From: Saccharothrix algeriensis
GTDB taxonomy: Bacteria > Actinomycetota > Actinomycetes > Mycobacteriales > Pseudonocardiaceae
Length of the DNA stretch: 64,000 nt
Reading direction: 5' to 3'
Assembly: GCF_016907655.1 (NCBI RefSeq)
Contig: NZ_JAFBCL010000001.1
Coordinates: 2,108,001-2,172,000, forward strand
Part shown: piece after piece, positions 32,981 through 41,442 of the stretch
How the letters are laid out: every line of letters starts with the position of its first letter
How positions within the stretch are numbered: position 1 is the first letter of the stretch
Translations under genes and position numbers: made by a program
The notes under the pieces: generated by a model
What the model was told of the DNA's origin: nothing
Seen by the model: only the letters and a program-made list of their open reading frames with translations
Databases searched by the model: none

Positions 32981-34153
32981 GTGGCAGGACGAGGACGAGG
33001 CAACTCGCCGCTCACGCGGCTACAGGCCATCCGCAGGGAGTCCGGACGCACCCAAGCACAGGTCGTACGCTACTTCCTTGCCAGAGGACAGGCACTAGGC
33101 ATACCCGTAGCCAGCGAGTCGGCTTTATCCGTCATGCTGTCCCGCTGGGAGAACGGGCGGGTAGAAGTAACCGATCCAGGGTATCAACGACTCTTCCGCG
33201 AGTTCTACGGCCGGACCAATGAAGAGTTGGGTTTCCCGTCTGAGCACCTCAACGAATCGGCCGAAGAACTCCGCAGTCGTCTGGTCGTCGCACGCAATAT
33301 CGACCGCGAGACACTCGACCTCTTCCAACGTCAGGTCAACGACCTGCGCAACTCGGACGCACGATTCGGCGCCGTCGTCGTTCTCGACCAGTTGAACAAC
33401 CTCGTCCGTCAGATGGAAAGCGTCAAGACGTTCAGCGTAAGCACCCAACTCCGTGAACGCCTGGCAGCCATCCTCACCGACGCACGCACCCTCGCCGGCT
33501 GGACGGCACTCGACCGAGGTTCCCAACTACAGGCTTGGCAGTACCACGAGGATGCCAAGGTATCCGCTCGTGAAGCCGACTCGCCGCACCTCCTGGCGCA
33601 CGCCACAGCACAGCAAGCCGTGATCCTCTTGGACATCGGCGAACCGGCCGCAGCCGTCGAGCTGCTGGAGTACGCGCGCAACGTAGCCGAGAACCATGCC
33701 CCGTCCCTCCTGCGAAGCTGGCTCGCCGCAGCACACGGAGAAGGACTCGCAGCGGCCGGACGCCACGACGAGTCACTACGCGCGTTCGATGCGGCACAAG
33801 CACTTCTGCCCACGAACCCGATTGATCCCGAGCTACCACACCTAATGCTCAATGACGGACACCTAGCCCGATGGCGCGGCAGCGCACTCGTGCGCCTCGC
33901 CGACCACAACGCCGTCACCAACCTGGAAGCGGCAGTGCGGGAACTGGAGACGTCCCCACACTCCGCCGTCCGCGCCCAACTTCACATGTACGCCGACCTA
34001 GCCTTCGCCTACGCCACCGCGGGCGACAGCAAGGGAGCGCTGAGCTATGCGGCCAGGGCCCGCCAACTAGCCTCCCGTATCGGCTCCGACCGCCAACGTC
34101 AACGCCTAGCCAAGCTGCAACTACCCGAGGTCGGCGGACCCGGCGTTGCGTGA
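32981..34153 (+). CDS. Xre/TPR transcriptional regulator (paralogue 2)
   Basis: A 390-residue protein. Residues about 10-65 form an Xre-like helix-turn-helix (RLQAIRRESGRTQAQVVRYF, ALSVMLSRWENGRVEV); the remainder is TPR-like (TLAGWTALDRGSQLQAWQYHEDA; AVILLDIGEPAAAVELLEYA; AAAHGEGLAAAGRHDESLRAFDAA) and aligns with the protein at 25825-26985. GGGGGAG lies four bases before the GTG start. Its 3' end overlaps the convergent Nudix gene by 33 bases. A regulator paired with a Nudix gene recalls pra and pif of pSAM2, though homology to Pra is not established here. Confidence 0.78.
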   Translation: MAGRGRGNSPLTRLQAIRRESGRTQAQVVRYFLARGQALGIPVASESALSVMLSRWENGRVEVTDPGYQRLFREFYGRTNEELGFPSEHLNESAEELRSRLVVARNIDRETLDLFQRQVNDLRNSDARFGAVVVLDQLNNLVRQMESVKTFSVSTQLRERLAAILTDARTLAGWTALDRGSQLQAWQYHEDAKVSAREADSPHLLAHATAQQAVILLDIGEPAAAVELLEYARNVAENHAPSLLRSWLAAAHGEGLAAAGRHDESLRAFDAAQALLPTNPIDPELPHLMLNDGHLARWRGSALVRLADHNAVTNLEAAVRELETSPHSAVRAQLHMYADLAFAYATAGDSKGALSYAARARQLASRIGSDRQRQRLAKLQLPEVGGPGVA

Positions 34154-34693
34154 GGCGAGGTAGAACAACAGCGGCACAATCGCCCCCGACCCAAGCACCT
34201 CACCACGCTTGATCAGCTCCAACATCCGACCAATGGGAATCCACTCAATCCGCGCGGCTTCCTCGGCATCGATCGGCTCTGCGACTTTCTCTGCATTCCG
34301 CCAGATGTAGGCATTTACCGGGGCATCGACCATGCCGGGCAATGGCTGAAATGTAGCAATGTGCTCGGGGGCACCGATCGGCCGCCAACCGGTCTCTTCC
34401 AAGGCTTCCCTCGCAGCCGTAGCAGCTGGATCTTCGCCTTCCTCGACCAATCCACCAATGAGTTCATAGCCCCACTGGTCAACAGCGAACCGGTACCGCC
34501 ACAGCGTCAACACCTCCTCACGCTCATTCAAAAGCAGCGCAACGGCCACGTGGTGCAACTTAACCACGTGATGCTCAAATCGATTACCATCCGGTGGTTC
34601 GACATCAACAAGCCGCAGCTTTACCCATTCATTGTCGTACACATTCCGACTTCCGTACACTTTCCACTTCAACTCCGCAGGCGGCTCAGTCAT
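34121..34693 (-). CDS. Nudix hydrolase, Pif-like
   Basis: A 190-residue Nudix protein. The Nudix box GGLVEEGEDPAATAAREALEE continues to TGW and fits GX5EX7REUXEEXGU; it is preceded by RYRFAVDQWGYEL and followed by QPLPGMVDAPVNAYIW, as in ADP-sugar and related pyrophosphatases. In pSAM2 the Nudix protein Pif blocks redundant transfer between element carriers; the location here suggests the same immunity role, but a housekeeping-type NDP-sugar hydrolase is possible. The ATG at 34693 is preferred; a TATGAT box at 34700-34705 on the minus strand would start transcription at that ATG, giving a leaderless message. Confidence 0.83.
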   Translation of the reverse strand: MTEPPAELKWKVYGSRNVYDNEWVKLRLVDVEPPDGNRFEHHVVKLHHVAVALLLNEREEVLTLWRYRFAVDQWGYELIGGLVEEGEDPAATAAREALEETGWRPIGAPEHIATFQPLPGMVDAPVNAYIWRNAEKVAEPIDAEEAARIEWIPIGRMLELIKRGEVLGSGAIVPLLFYLASRNAGSADLG

Positions 34694-35008
34694 GCCCTTA
34701 TCATAGGGTACATACATCACATTGAATAGCCGTACACCTCACCGAAGTTGCCGCACAAGCATCCAGCACCCTCGTTTATCCATCGAAACGACACCCCCGC
34801 AGGATTCCACAGGCGACAGAACTACAGTCATATCGCATACTCAAGCAGCCCCTAACATCCGCTCCCCCTCGCACTCGATTGCCAAGCCACAGCCTAACTA
34901 CGCGTTTGACGCTACGGATCTGCACCAGTAAGGTTAGCCGATCACTACGCCAGTAATCGGTTTGCGGACTTGACTCCACGCACAAGATCAACGCCTAACG
35001 AGGAATCC
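34694..35008. other. Gene-free junction of lower GC
   Basis: About 315 bases between the Nudix gene and the cargo pair. GC falls sharply here compared with upstream DNA. It should hold the divergent promoters; no gene, tRNA or terminal repeat is seen. Confidence 0.5.
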
Positions 35009-35875
35009 ATGCCCGACCTTGCAGACAGGTTTAAAGCGTACGAAGCACAGCTGAAAGCGTCGCTGCTGCACGCACGATCATCATTTCAACACGCGGGGAT
35101 AAAAGGTGGCGAGATTGAATCCACTTTCAGGGCCTTTCTGTCACAACATTTGCCTCGACGGCTCACTGTAGGAACCGGCGAGATAATTGATCGCCAATCA
35201 CGCAGGTCACCCCAGATAGATGTTGTTATATCAAACGAAGATCAGCCATTCCGCAGTGAACAGGACACTCCTGGCCTTATGATCATCGAGGGTGTAGCTG
35301 CTTCGTGCGAAGTGAAGACAACGCTCACTAAGGAAAATCTTCAAGACTGTATAGATAAAGGCTTCAAGCTAAAGGCGCTGCAAAATCAGCACCCTAATGG
35401 TGATGAAATACTCACTAATCCTGCAGATCGTGCACGATTCTACGATCGCCCTCCTTACTTCGCCATGTGCTTCGAGAATAAGATGGCCACCGATACGATA
35501 GGTGCACTACTTTCATCAACTCCACCGGTGGCCATCAATGACGGGGTAGCGATCCCTGTCATTGATGCGATTTTCATCCTAGGCCAAGGTTGTTGGATTA
35601 ATTACGGAAACGGCGAGGGGGCACTTAAGATTATATGGGGAGAGGAGGGGAGAAAAGCTTTCGGCGCGGACTACGCAGAAGGTTGGGTCTGGGTACCATC
35701 CGACCACGTATTGGTTGATTTACTGCTATGGCTTCACGGTTGCATGCCATCTGTAATCCGTCGTCAATCGATTGCAGTCGGCTATTACGAAAAGATTGCA
35801 TCAAACAGCAGCATGCAGCAGTACGGCTGGGTCGGAGTACAGTTGGAGCGACTGTCGCGAGGTAACAGCAAATAA
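35009..35875 (+). CDS. DUF6602-like protein, possible PD-(D/E)xK nuclease fold
   Basis: A 288-residue soluble protein with about 50 percent GC, far below its neighbours. The N-terminal 110 residues follow a nuclease-like pattern: GGEIESTFRAFLSQHLPRR with Glu36, VGTGEIID, QIDVVIS with Asp71, and CEVKTTLTKENL with Glu101 and Lys103. This order (E, D, ExK) fits the PD-(D/E)xK superfamily and the DUF6602 family of accessory-region proteins. GAGGA five bases before ATG 35009 decides the start over an in-frame upstream ATG at 34970. A membrane-anchored protein follows. I infer a defence or DNA-processing cargo; activity is not proven by sequence. Confidence 0.6.
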   Translation: MPDLADRFKAYEAQLKASLLHARSSFQHAGIKGGEIESTFRAFLSQHLPRRLTVGTGEIIDRQSRRSPQIDVVISNEDQPFRSEQDTPGLMIIEGVAASCEVKTTLTKENLQDCIDKGFKLKALQNQHPNGDEILTNPADRARFYDRPPYFAMCFENKMATDTIGALLSSTPPVAINDGVAIPVIDAIFILGQGCWINYGNGEGALKIIWGEEGRKAFGADYAEGWVWVPSDHVLVDLLLWLHGCMPSVIRRQSIAVGYYEKIASNSSMQQYGWVGVQLERLSRGNSK

Positions 35876-36013
35876 GCGATCTCGTACATTCTCAACCGAC
35901 CACACGGAAAGTTGCCGAGCCGTTCAAGCCGACACCCGCACTTCCGAAGATTATTAGCCGTCACGCTACCTCTGCAGCGCTATGGCCCGTGAGATTAGGA
36001 CACGTTACACGAC

Positions 36014-36628
36014 ATGTCTAACCTGCAAGTGCCCATATGGATCGCGGTCGTTGTCCCGATTGGTGCTGCACTCATTGGAGCGGCGGGCCCGACTCTCGCT
36101 CAGCTTGTAAACGCCTGGAAAGAACGCACCCGTGAAGAGATTCGCTGGAGAAGAGAACAGCTAGCGGATTCCTTGAAAATTAACCACGAGCATGCTGCAC
36201 AGTGGAGGCACGAGAAAGTTCAAATGTATGGCGGCTTCCTTAAAGGACTCCGCGATCTAGAGGATACACTGAAGCAGTTGCTCACCAATCAGGGACACCT
36301 ATACGATATTTGCTACAGACGGTACTTGAACCAGTTTTCGGTACTCGCCGCTACAGTCTCAGAGATTCAGCTCATCGGTTCTGCAGAGATGCTCGACTTC
36401 ATTGCAACTCGTGCACAACAAATTGATAGGATTCGACCAACCTTGCCGAACCTGGAGCAAGGCGGTGCAACACCAATGGGAGAACCCGAGAGGTCCAGGC
36501 CAATAAAGCTAAGACTCGACTTCATAAAGGAATACCGACAAGATTTTCTTTCTGTGGCACGAGAGGAGTTAGGTGTAAGAGCTCCTAGCTTCAACGATTT
36601 AGACAAGAAACCGGGAGAAGCGACGTGA
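36014..36628 (+). CDS. Membrane-anchored helical protein of unknown function
   Basis: A 204-residue protein with one N-terminal membrane segment (about 6-30, VPIWIAVVVPIGAALIGAAG) followed by a charged, probably coiled-coil region (ERTREEIRWRREQLADSLKINHEHAAQWRHEKVQ) and more helices. GC is low like the preceding gene, 138 bases upstream in the same direction, so the two probably arrived together. No family recognised. The layout, an N-terminal anchor and helical cytoplasmic body, would suit a membrane-associated partner of the nuclease-like protein. Confidence 0.65.
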   Translation: MSNLQVPIWIAVVVPIGAALIGAAGPTLAQLVNAWKERTREEIRWRREQLADSLKINHEHAAQWRHEKVQMYGGFLKGLRDLEDTLKQLLTNQGHLYDICYRRYLNQFSVLAATVSEIQLIGSAEMLDFIATRAQQIDRIRPTLPNLEQGGATPMGEPERSRPIKLRLDFIKEYRQDFLSVAREELGVRAPSFNDLDKKPGEAT

Positions 36629-36736
36629 CCGATGCAGGGGTTCACAAGCGGAGCGAATCGCATTAATGCCTCGTCCGTCTCCATGACTTTGCTTCCTCGA
36701 CGACCTACGACGTGTGATCATCTTGTCTAAGAACCA

Positions 36737-36784
36737 TGGAGCCTCACATGGAGCCAACCAGGGGTCAACAGCGGCCCTGGAGCC
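36737..36784. repeat. Right arm-type repeats (TGGAGCC)
   Basis: TGGAGCC at 36737, 36749 and 36778, all direct. The first pair has the same 12-bp spacing and nearly the same interior sequence as the left-end pair at 24194/24206. They lie 65-112 bases before the right att core. Confidence 0.7.
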
Positions 36785-36848
36785 ACCAGAGAGACGTAGC
36801 TATGCACCAAAAGTGCAGGTAGAGACCCGAGAGAGCCATATCACAGGC

Positions 36849-36897
36849 ACTTCTAATCCCGAGGTCGCAGGTTCGAATCCTGCCGGGGGCACTGGAT
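36849..36897. repeat. attR core (49-bp direct repeat)
   Basis: Exact copy of 24079-24127, comprising the anticodon-loop to 3' end portion of tRNA-Arg without a 5' half. It marks the right border of the element. Confidence 0.95.
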
Positions 36898-36902
36898 TGG
36901 AC

Positions 36903-36932
36903 ACCCCTGGCCTGCGTGGACAGGTCAGGGGT
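36903..36932 (+). terminator. Original host tRNA-Arg terminator
   Basis: A 12-base stem with one G-U pair, ACCCCTGGCCTG against CAGGTCAGGGGT, five bases after the right att core. Similar in sequence and position to the hairpin at 24134-24163. Confidence 0.75.
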
Positions 36933-38022
36933 GATCATCGGTCACGAGCGCCGGCACGGTCGTGGGGCCACTCGTGGGGAACAGGCGGCTCCGGGGCGGC
37001 CTTGTGGATCTTCGGGTGGCGGGCCGTCCACCTGTTCGGCGTCACCGGGCTCCCGCCGGTCGGGATCGGGCGCTTCCTCGCGGACGGGCGGGGGGGCGGC
37101 AGGAGCTGATCGGCCGGCAAGTCGGTCGAGCGGCGGCGCACGGGAGTGACCCGTGCCGCGGTCGGTGCAGCTGCGATCAACGGCGTGGAAACAGCGGATG
37201 TCCCGATCGCCACACGCCCGTCGCACCCCGCGGCCCGCTTCTCGCGACCGCCCGGCAGCCGCCCGCCGAGGGCGCGTCCGCGGGATCGCCGCGTTGATCG
37301 CGGAAACCGCCGGCACGTGCCCCGTGATCGGCGAAGTGTGCTGTGACAATGCGTGACGAAGCGGCCGAACAGAGCAGTGATCCCAATCACGTCGGCTGGT
37401 TCGGGGATTTCGCGGTCCGATCCCGGGTCGGATTGACCCGGGGGCCGTCCGGCCGCCTGCCGACGGGCGAGTGATTACGTCGAACGGCCGAGCTTATTCC
37501 ATTCCTGCTGGAATCGGACACCGGACTGGCCCCGTTCGGCTTCCGTGCAGGTCAGAGCGTCGCCACGGAGCGGAACCCCGCTGTCACCTCGCGTGACTTC
37601 GCTGCTTGTGCGGCTTTCGTCCGGTCGGTACCGTGGCGAAGGGCGCATGACCGTTTCTGGTGACTGGGGTGGGTGCTGTGGCGGTTCCGCACGCTTCCGG
37701 CAATGCCGTTGGAGCTACTTCGGCGGTGCCTCCGCGGGGACCTTCCGAACAACCGCCGCGCATTGTCCCGAATAGCGCCGGCAATTGTTCTTGATGCGCT
37801 TCGACGCCACCCCGCCACACCCCGTCGCCGGTCTTCCGCCACCTGTTCGCGATCGCTCGCGCGCGTTTCCCGACCGGCCGGCGGACCACCTGCGGGAAGC
37901 GACCTCCGGAGGACGTCCGCCGGCGGCCCGGTCCGGCCCGGTGGCCCGGGCCACGCCCCGCCCACGGTCCCGAAGACCCCGGGGTGTGCCGGTGTCCGCA
38001 CGCCCGACGACTTGGGGGACCG
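36933..38022. other. Long gene-free stretch right of the element
   Basis: About 1.1 kb of host DNA between the element and the LmbU-family gene. Open frames here lack codon bias and family motifs. GC is high in the first 400 bases and locally lower near 37340-37520 and 37770-37800. It presumably holds the LmbU-gene promoter and leader; I see no RNA gene. Confidence 0.5.
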
Positions 38023-38784
38023 ATGAACACAGGCAAGACTCCTGAAGAGGTGCGCACCTCCCCGGCGGACCAGGAGGCCACCGACGGACCCGGCCGGGAG
38101 CTGCGGGCGGCCTGGGAAGCCTCCGCGGAAGCCTGGCGCGCGTCGCTGCTGCCCGACCTGCACTTCGTCGACGGCGTGCGGGTGCGCTCCAACGGCCTGA
38201 TGCTGCCCCGCGGCATGTCGTTCGACGCCTGGCAGCGCATCGGCCGGCACGTGCTCAACGCGGCCGAGTCGACCTCGTGGTGGATCGGCGACCTGCTGGT
38301 CTACGGCCAGCACGCCTACGGCGACCGCTACGAGCAGGCCATCGCGCGGACCTCGCTGGACTACCAGACGCTGCGCAACTACGCCTGGATAGCGAAGAAG
38401 TTCCCGCTGTCTCGCCGGCGAGACAAGCTGAGCTTCGGGCACCACACCGAGGTCGCCGCGCTGACCGACGAGGAGCAGGACACCTGGCTGCTGCGCGCCG
38501 AGCGGCTGGGCTGGTCGCGCAACGAGCTGCGGCGGCGGCTGCGGGCCGCCCGCATCGCCGGCTCCCGCGCCACCGCCGCGCCGCGGCCCGACCTCGTGCA
38601 GTCGGTCAAGCTCCAGGTCTCCGTCCAGCAGCACGACCGCTGGCGCGCCGCCGCCGAGATGACCAACCAGGCGATGGACGACTGGATCATCGAGACGCTG
38701 GACGAGGCGGCGGGCGGCGAGTTCCCCGTGCTGCACGGGCCCGGCGGCGAACCCGCCGGAGAGGACCAGCCCGAGCAGGGCTGA
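38023..38784 (+). CDS. LmbU-family transcriptional regulator
   Basis: A 253-residue protein matching the LmbU family of cluster-situated regulators (lincomycin, hormaomycin and others): residues about 85-175 contain STSWWIGDLLVYGQHAYGDRY, TSLDYQTLRNYAWIAKKFPL and GWSRNELRRRLRAAR. The C-terminal part (VKLQVSVQQHDRWRAAAEMTNQAMDDWI) is also family-like. GGGGGA lies seven bases before ATG 38023. LmbU proteins activate antibiotic gene clusters, so this gene flags the following genes as a probable specialised-metabolite locus. It is alone on its strand and convergent with the amidotransferase gene. Confidence 0.88.
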   Translation: MNTGKTPEEVRTSPADQEATDGPGRELRAAWEASAEAWRASLLPDLHFVDGVRVRSNGLMLPRGMSFDAWQRIGRHVLNAAESTSWWIGDLLVYGQHAYGDRYEQAIARTSLDYQTLRNYAWIAKKFPLSRRRDKLSFGHHTEVAALTDEEQDTWLLRAERLGWSRNELRRRLRAARIAGSRATAAPRPDLVQSVKLQVSVQQHDRWRAAAEMTNQAMDDWIIETLDEAAGGEFPVLHGPGGEPAGEDQPEQG

Positions 38785-38821
38785 CCGGGGCGCCGCGCGG
38801 CACGGCCCCCGCGCGACGCGA

Positions 38822-38878
38822 AGGGGCGTGGCGGGCCGCTGAGTCCTCCAGCCGCCGGCCACGCCCCTCGGGAGCGGT
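38822..38878. terminator. Bidirectional hairpin terminator
   Basis: AGGGGCGTGGC at 38822-38832 pairs with GCCACGCCCCT at 38868-38878; the interior can extend the stem. It lies between the convergent LmbU and amidotransferase genes. Confidence 0.65.
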
Positions 38879-38886
38879 CGTGCGCG

Positions 38887-39681
38887 TCAGCCCTGCCGCG
38901 TCGTCTCGACCAGCCGCATCCACGAGCCGAACACCCGCCCGGCCAGGTCCTGCATCCGCTCGTCCTCCGTCGCCAGCTCGGCCGCCAGCTCGGCCGGCGC
39001 GTCGGCGCCGACCTCGTCCACCAGCTCGCGCGCGCACGAGTCGACGGCCAGCCACTCGGTGAGCAGGGCGGGCGAGACCTCGGCGTGGAACTGGAGGCCG
39101 TACGCCCTGCCGAACCGGAACGCCTGGTTGCGCACCGGGTCGCCCTCCACGAGCAGCTCCGCGCCGGCCGGCAGGTCGAACGTCTCGCCGTGCCACTGGA
39201 ACACCCGCAGCGACTGCGGCAGGCCGCCGAACAGCGGGTCGTCCTGCGCCGCCGGGGCGGTGCGGACCTCGTGCACGCCGTACTCGCGCAGCGGGCCGGG
39301 GTAGACCTTCGCGCCGAGCGCCGCCGCCAGCAGCTGCGACCCCAGGCACACCCCGAAGAAGGGCTTGCCCGCGGCGGCGGCCTCGGCGATGAGCCGGCGC
39401 TCCGGGCCGAGCCACGGCAGCTCGTCGACGTCGTTGGCGCTCATCGGGCCGCCCATCGCGAGGATCCCGTCGAAGTCGTCCCAGGCCGGGAAGGCGTCGC
39501 CGAGGTAGGGGCGGCAGGTGGTCAGCCGCCAGCCCGCTTCGCGCAGCAGGTCGCCGTAGATCGCGGGCACCTCCCAGTGGGCGTGCTGCAGCAGCAGGAC
39601 GTGCGGCGGGAGCTGCGTCGGACCCGCGGCGCGGTCGGGACTTCCGAGGCGGTCGGCGTGGGCCGGGTCGGGGGTTTCCAT
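38887..39681 (-). CDS. Class I glutamine amidotransferase-like protein
   Basis: A 264-residue protein of the GMP-synthase-like glutamine amidotransferase group. It has FDGILAMGGPMSANDVDELPWL, the nucleophile elbow GVCLGSQLLA with Cys112, FQWHGETFDLP, and the histidine region LQFHAEVSP. Stand-alone members transfer ammonia from glutamine or hydrolyse gamma-glutamyl bonds. ATG start at 39681. It is divergent from the radical SAM gene across 300 bases and may act in the same pathway or be a neighbour only. Confidence 0.85.
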   Translation of the reverse strand: METPDPAHADRLGSPDRAAGPTQLPPHVLLLQHAHWEVPAIYGDLLREAGWRLTTCRPYLGDAFPAWDDFDGILAMGGPMSANDVDELPWLGPERRLIAEAAAAGKPFFGVCLGSQLLAAALGAKVYPGPLREYGVHEVRTAPAAQDDPLFGGLPQSLRVFQWHGETFDLPAGAELLVEGDPVRNQAFRFGRAYGLQFHAEVSPALLTEWLAVDSCARELVDEVGADAPAELAAELATEDERMQDLAGRVFGSWMRLVETTRQG

Positions 39682-39984
39682 GGCCGGGAAGGTAGCAGTG
39701 CGCACTTCCGGGCGGAGCTTGATTGCTTCGGGAACGCACCTGCATGATGGGGCTGCCGACGGCCGGCGGTCGAATATCCCCTCCGACGAGCACACGATCG
39801 AATTCTCCGCGAAGCAGAACAATTGCCGAACCGGTTCGGGCGCAGCCCACCGGGCGGGGCGCCCAGGCGCGCCCGGCTGATTTCCGGCACGCGGCCGGGA
39901 GGTTTCCCCGCAGCGATTCCGCGCAGCGCGCCGACCGCCCGGCGAGGTCCGCGCGCCGCCCCACGAGCGCTGGAGGAGCTGGAC
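39682..39984. promoter_or_regulatory. Divergent control region with CGAACCGGTTCG palindrome
   Basis: About 300 bases between the amidotransferase and radical SAM genes. It is locally AT-richer near 39715-39820 and contains a perfect 12-bp palindrome CGAACCGGTTCG at 39827-39838, a candidate operator. No gene is seen. Confidence 0.45.
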
Positions 39985-41436
39985 ATGACGCAGGGCGCGG
40001 TCCTCGGGGGGTGGCGGGAGGGCGGTTACCCGGCGCGGCTGGAGGAGCGGCTGGCGGACGACGTCGTCCGCTGCCGGCTCAGCCCGCGCAACTGCCGCAT
40101 CCGGCCCGGTCAGCACGGCTTCTGCCGGGTGCGCGCCAACCGGGGCGGCCGGCTGGTCAGCCTGAACTACGGCTGGTCGGTGCACGCGACCGAGGAGACC
40201 GTCGAGACCGAGGCGGTGTTCCACTACGAGCCGGGCGCCCGCATCCTGTCGATGGGCAACATCGGCTGCATGCTCAACTGCGACTACTGCCACAACTGGA
40301 AGACGTCGCAGGCCCGGTACGTCGAGGACAAGGACGTGCACCACTACACGCCCGAACAGGTCGTCGACATCGCGCTCCGGCACGACATCAAGGTCATCTC
40401 CTGGACCTACAACGACCCGGTGGTGTGGCACGAGTTCGTGGTCGAGACGGCCCGGCTCGCGCAGCGGAAAGGCATCGTCAACCTCTACAAGTCGGCGTTC
40501 TTCATCTCGCCCGAGGCGATCGGGGAACTGCTCCCGGTCATCGACATCTTCTCCATCTCGATCAAGTCCATGGACCCGAAGTACTACCGGAGGATCACCA
40601 AGGGCTGGATCGAGCCGGTGCTCGAAGGCGCCGAAGCGGTGCACCGGGCGGGCAAGCACGTCGAGGTCTCCACGCTGATGGTGACCGACCTCAGCGACGA
40701 CGAGAAGACCGCGCGGGCGATGGCGACCTTCGTCGGCGAGCGGCTGGGCGCGGAGGTGCCGACGCACTTCGTGCGGTTCCACCCCGACTACAAGATGACC
40801 GACACCACCCGCACGCCCGTCGACCGGCTGGAGCGCGCCCGCCGGATCGCGCTGGACATGGGCTTGCGCAACGTCTACCTCGGCAACGTCTACGACACCG
40901 AGTCGACCGACACCCGGTGCCACGGCTGCGGCGAGCTGCTGGTGACCCGCTACGGCCTGAACGCCCGGGTGCTCGGCGTCGACGCGGAGGGCAGGTGCCT
41001 CGAGTGCCGCGCGGACGCGAACATGCGCCGGATCCCGGGCATGACCGCGCCGCCCGCGGTGCCCGAGCTGCCGGACGACGACCTCGACGTGGCCACCTTC
41101 GAGTGGTACGGCGACGTGCGGGCCGTGCACGTCCAGGTGCGCAACGACTCCGCGCGACCCGACCGGGTCTACCACCGCCGCGACCGCGCCGGGCACGAGC
41201 GCGGCGAGTGGGGCGTCATCGGGTTGCGGCCCGGCGAGAGCTACCGGTTCATCGCCGCGAAGTCGGCCGCGGACGACCGCGGTGTGGCGGTCGCGGTGCC
41301 CAGGACCTGCACATCGAGCCTCCACCGGGTGTTCGACCGGGCGCACTTCCCGACGTCGGGCGCCGAGGAGGGCGCGTCGGGCTCCGACGTGACCCCGCTC
41401 CCCCTGTTCGTCCGCCCCGTGCGCGGGAAGGAGTGA
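39985..41436 (+). CDS. Radical SAM enzyme, AmmeMemoRadiSam-like
   Basis: A 483-residue enzyme. The [4Fe-4S]-SAM motif is GCMLNCDYC (Cys95, Cys99, Cys102), preceded by a Cys-bearing N-terminal segment (Cys30, Cys37, Cys47, the last in HGFCRVRAN) typical of the AmmeMemoRadiSam subfamily. The barrel continues with VISWTYNDPVVWHEF and ISIKSMDPKYYRRI. A zinc-ribbon-like CHGCGELLVTRYG then CLECRADANMR lies near 310-350, followed by about 130 residues that I do not recognise. No AMMECR1 or MEMO partner gene is nearby, which is unusual. GGAGGA seven bases before ATG 39985 decides the start. It lies six bases before the cupin gene, so the two are co-transcribed. Confidence 0.85.
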   Translation: MTQGAVLGGWREGGYPARLEERLADDVVRCRLSPRNCRIRPGQHGFCRVRANRGGRLVSLNYGWSVHATEETVETEAVFHYEPGARILSMGNIGCMLNCDYCHNWKTSQARYVEDKDVHHYTPEQVVDIALRHDIKVISWTYNDPVVWHEFVVETARLAQRKGIVNLYKSAFFISPEAIGELLPVIDIFSISIKSMDPKYYRRITKGWIEPVLEGAEAVHRAGKHVEVSTLMVTDLSDDEKTARAMATFVGERLGAEVPTHFVRFHPDYKMTDTTRTPVDRLERARRIALDMGLRNVYLGNVYDTESTDTRCHGCGELLVTRYGLNARVLGVDAEGRCLECRADANMRRIPGMTAPPAVPELPDDDLDVATFEWYGDVRAVHVQVRNDSARPDRVYHRRDRAGHERGEWGVIGLRPGESYRFIAAKSAADDRGVAVAVPRTCTSSLHRVFDRAHFPTSGAEEGASGSDVTPLPLFVRPVRGKE

Positions 41437-41442
41437 CCCGAC

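Larger units (their letters stand above)
24079..36897. mobile_element. Integrated actinomycete integrative and conjugative element (AICE), about 12.8 kb
   Basis: Bounded by two identical 49-bp direct repeats, the left one forming the 3' half of tRNA-Arg. It encodes an integrase next to the left end, an excisionase, an FtsK/TraB-type translocase, small membrane proteins, several regulators and a Nudix protein, the set expected of a pSAM2-class element that moves as double-stranded DNA. No complete replication initiator gene is seen. Codon use in 34.7-36.7 kb is of visibly lower GC than the rest, which points to recently acquired cargo. Confidence 0.93.

Noticed and set aside
36849..36921. Second tRNA-Arg gene at the right element border
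   Set aside because: Only the 3' half is present; upstream sequence cannot form the acceptor, D or 5' anticodon stem. It is the attR repeat.
36933..38022. Several short open frames in the region right of the element
   Set aside because: They overlap on both strands, lack ribosome sites and codon bias, and show no family motif.
39985..41436. Glycyl-radical-enzyme activase
   Set aside because: There is no glycyl radical enzyme gene nearby, and the Cys-bearing N-terminus and zinc-ribbon tail fit the AmmeMemoRadiSam group better.
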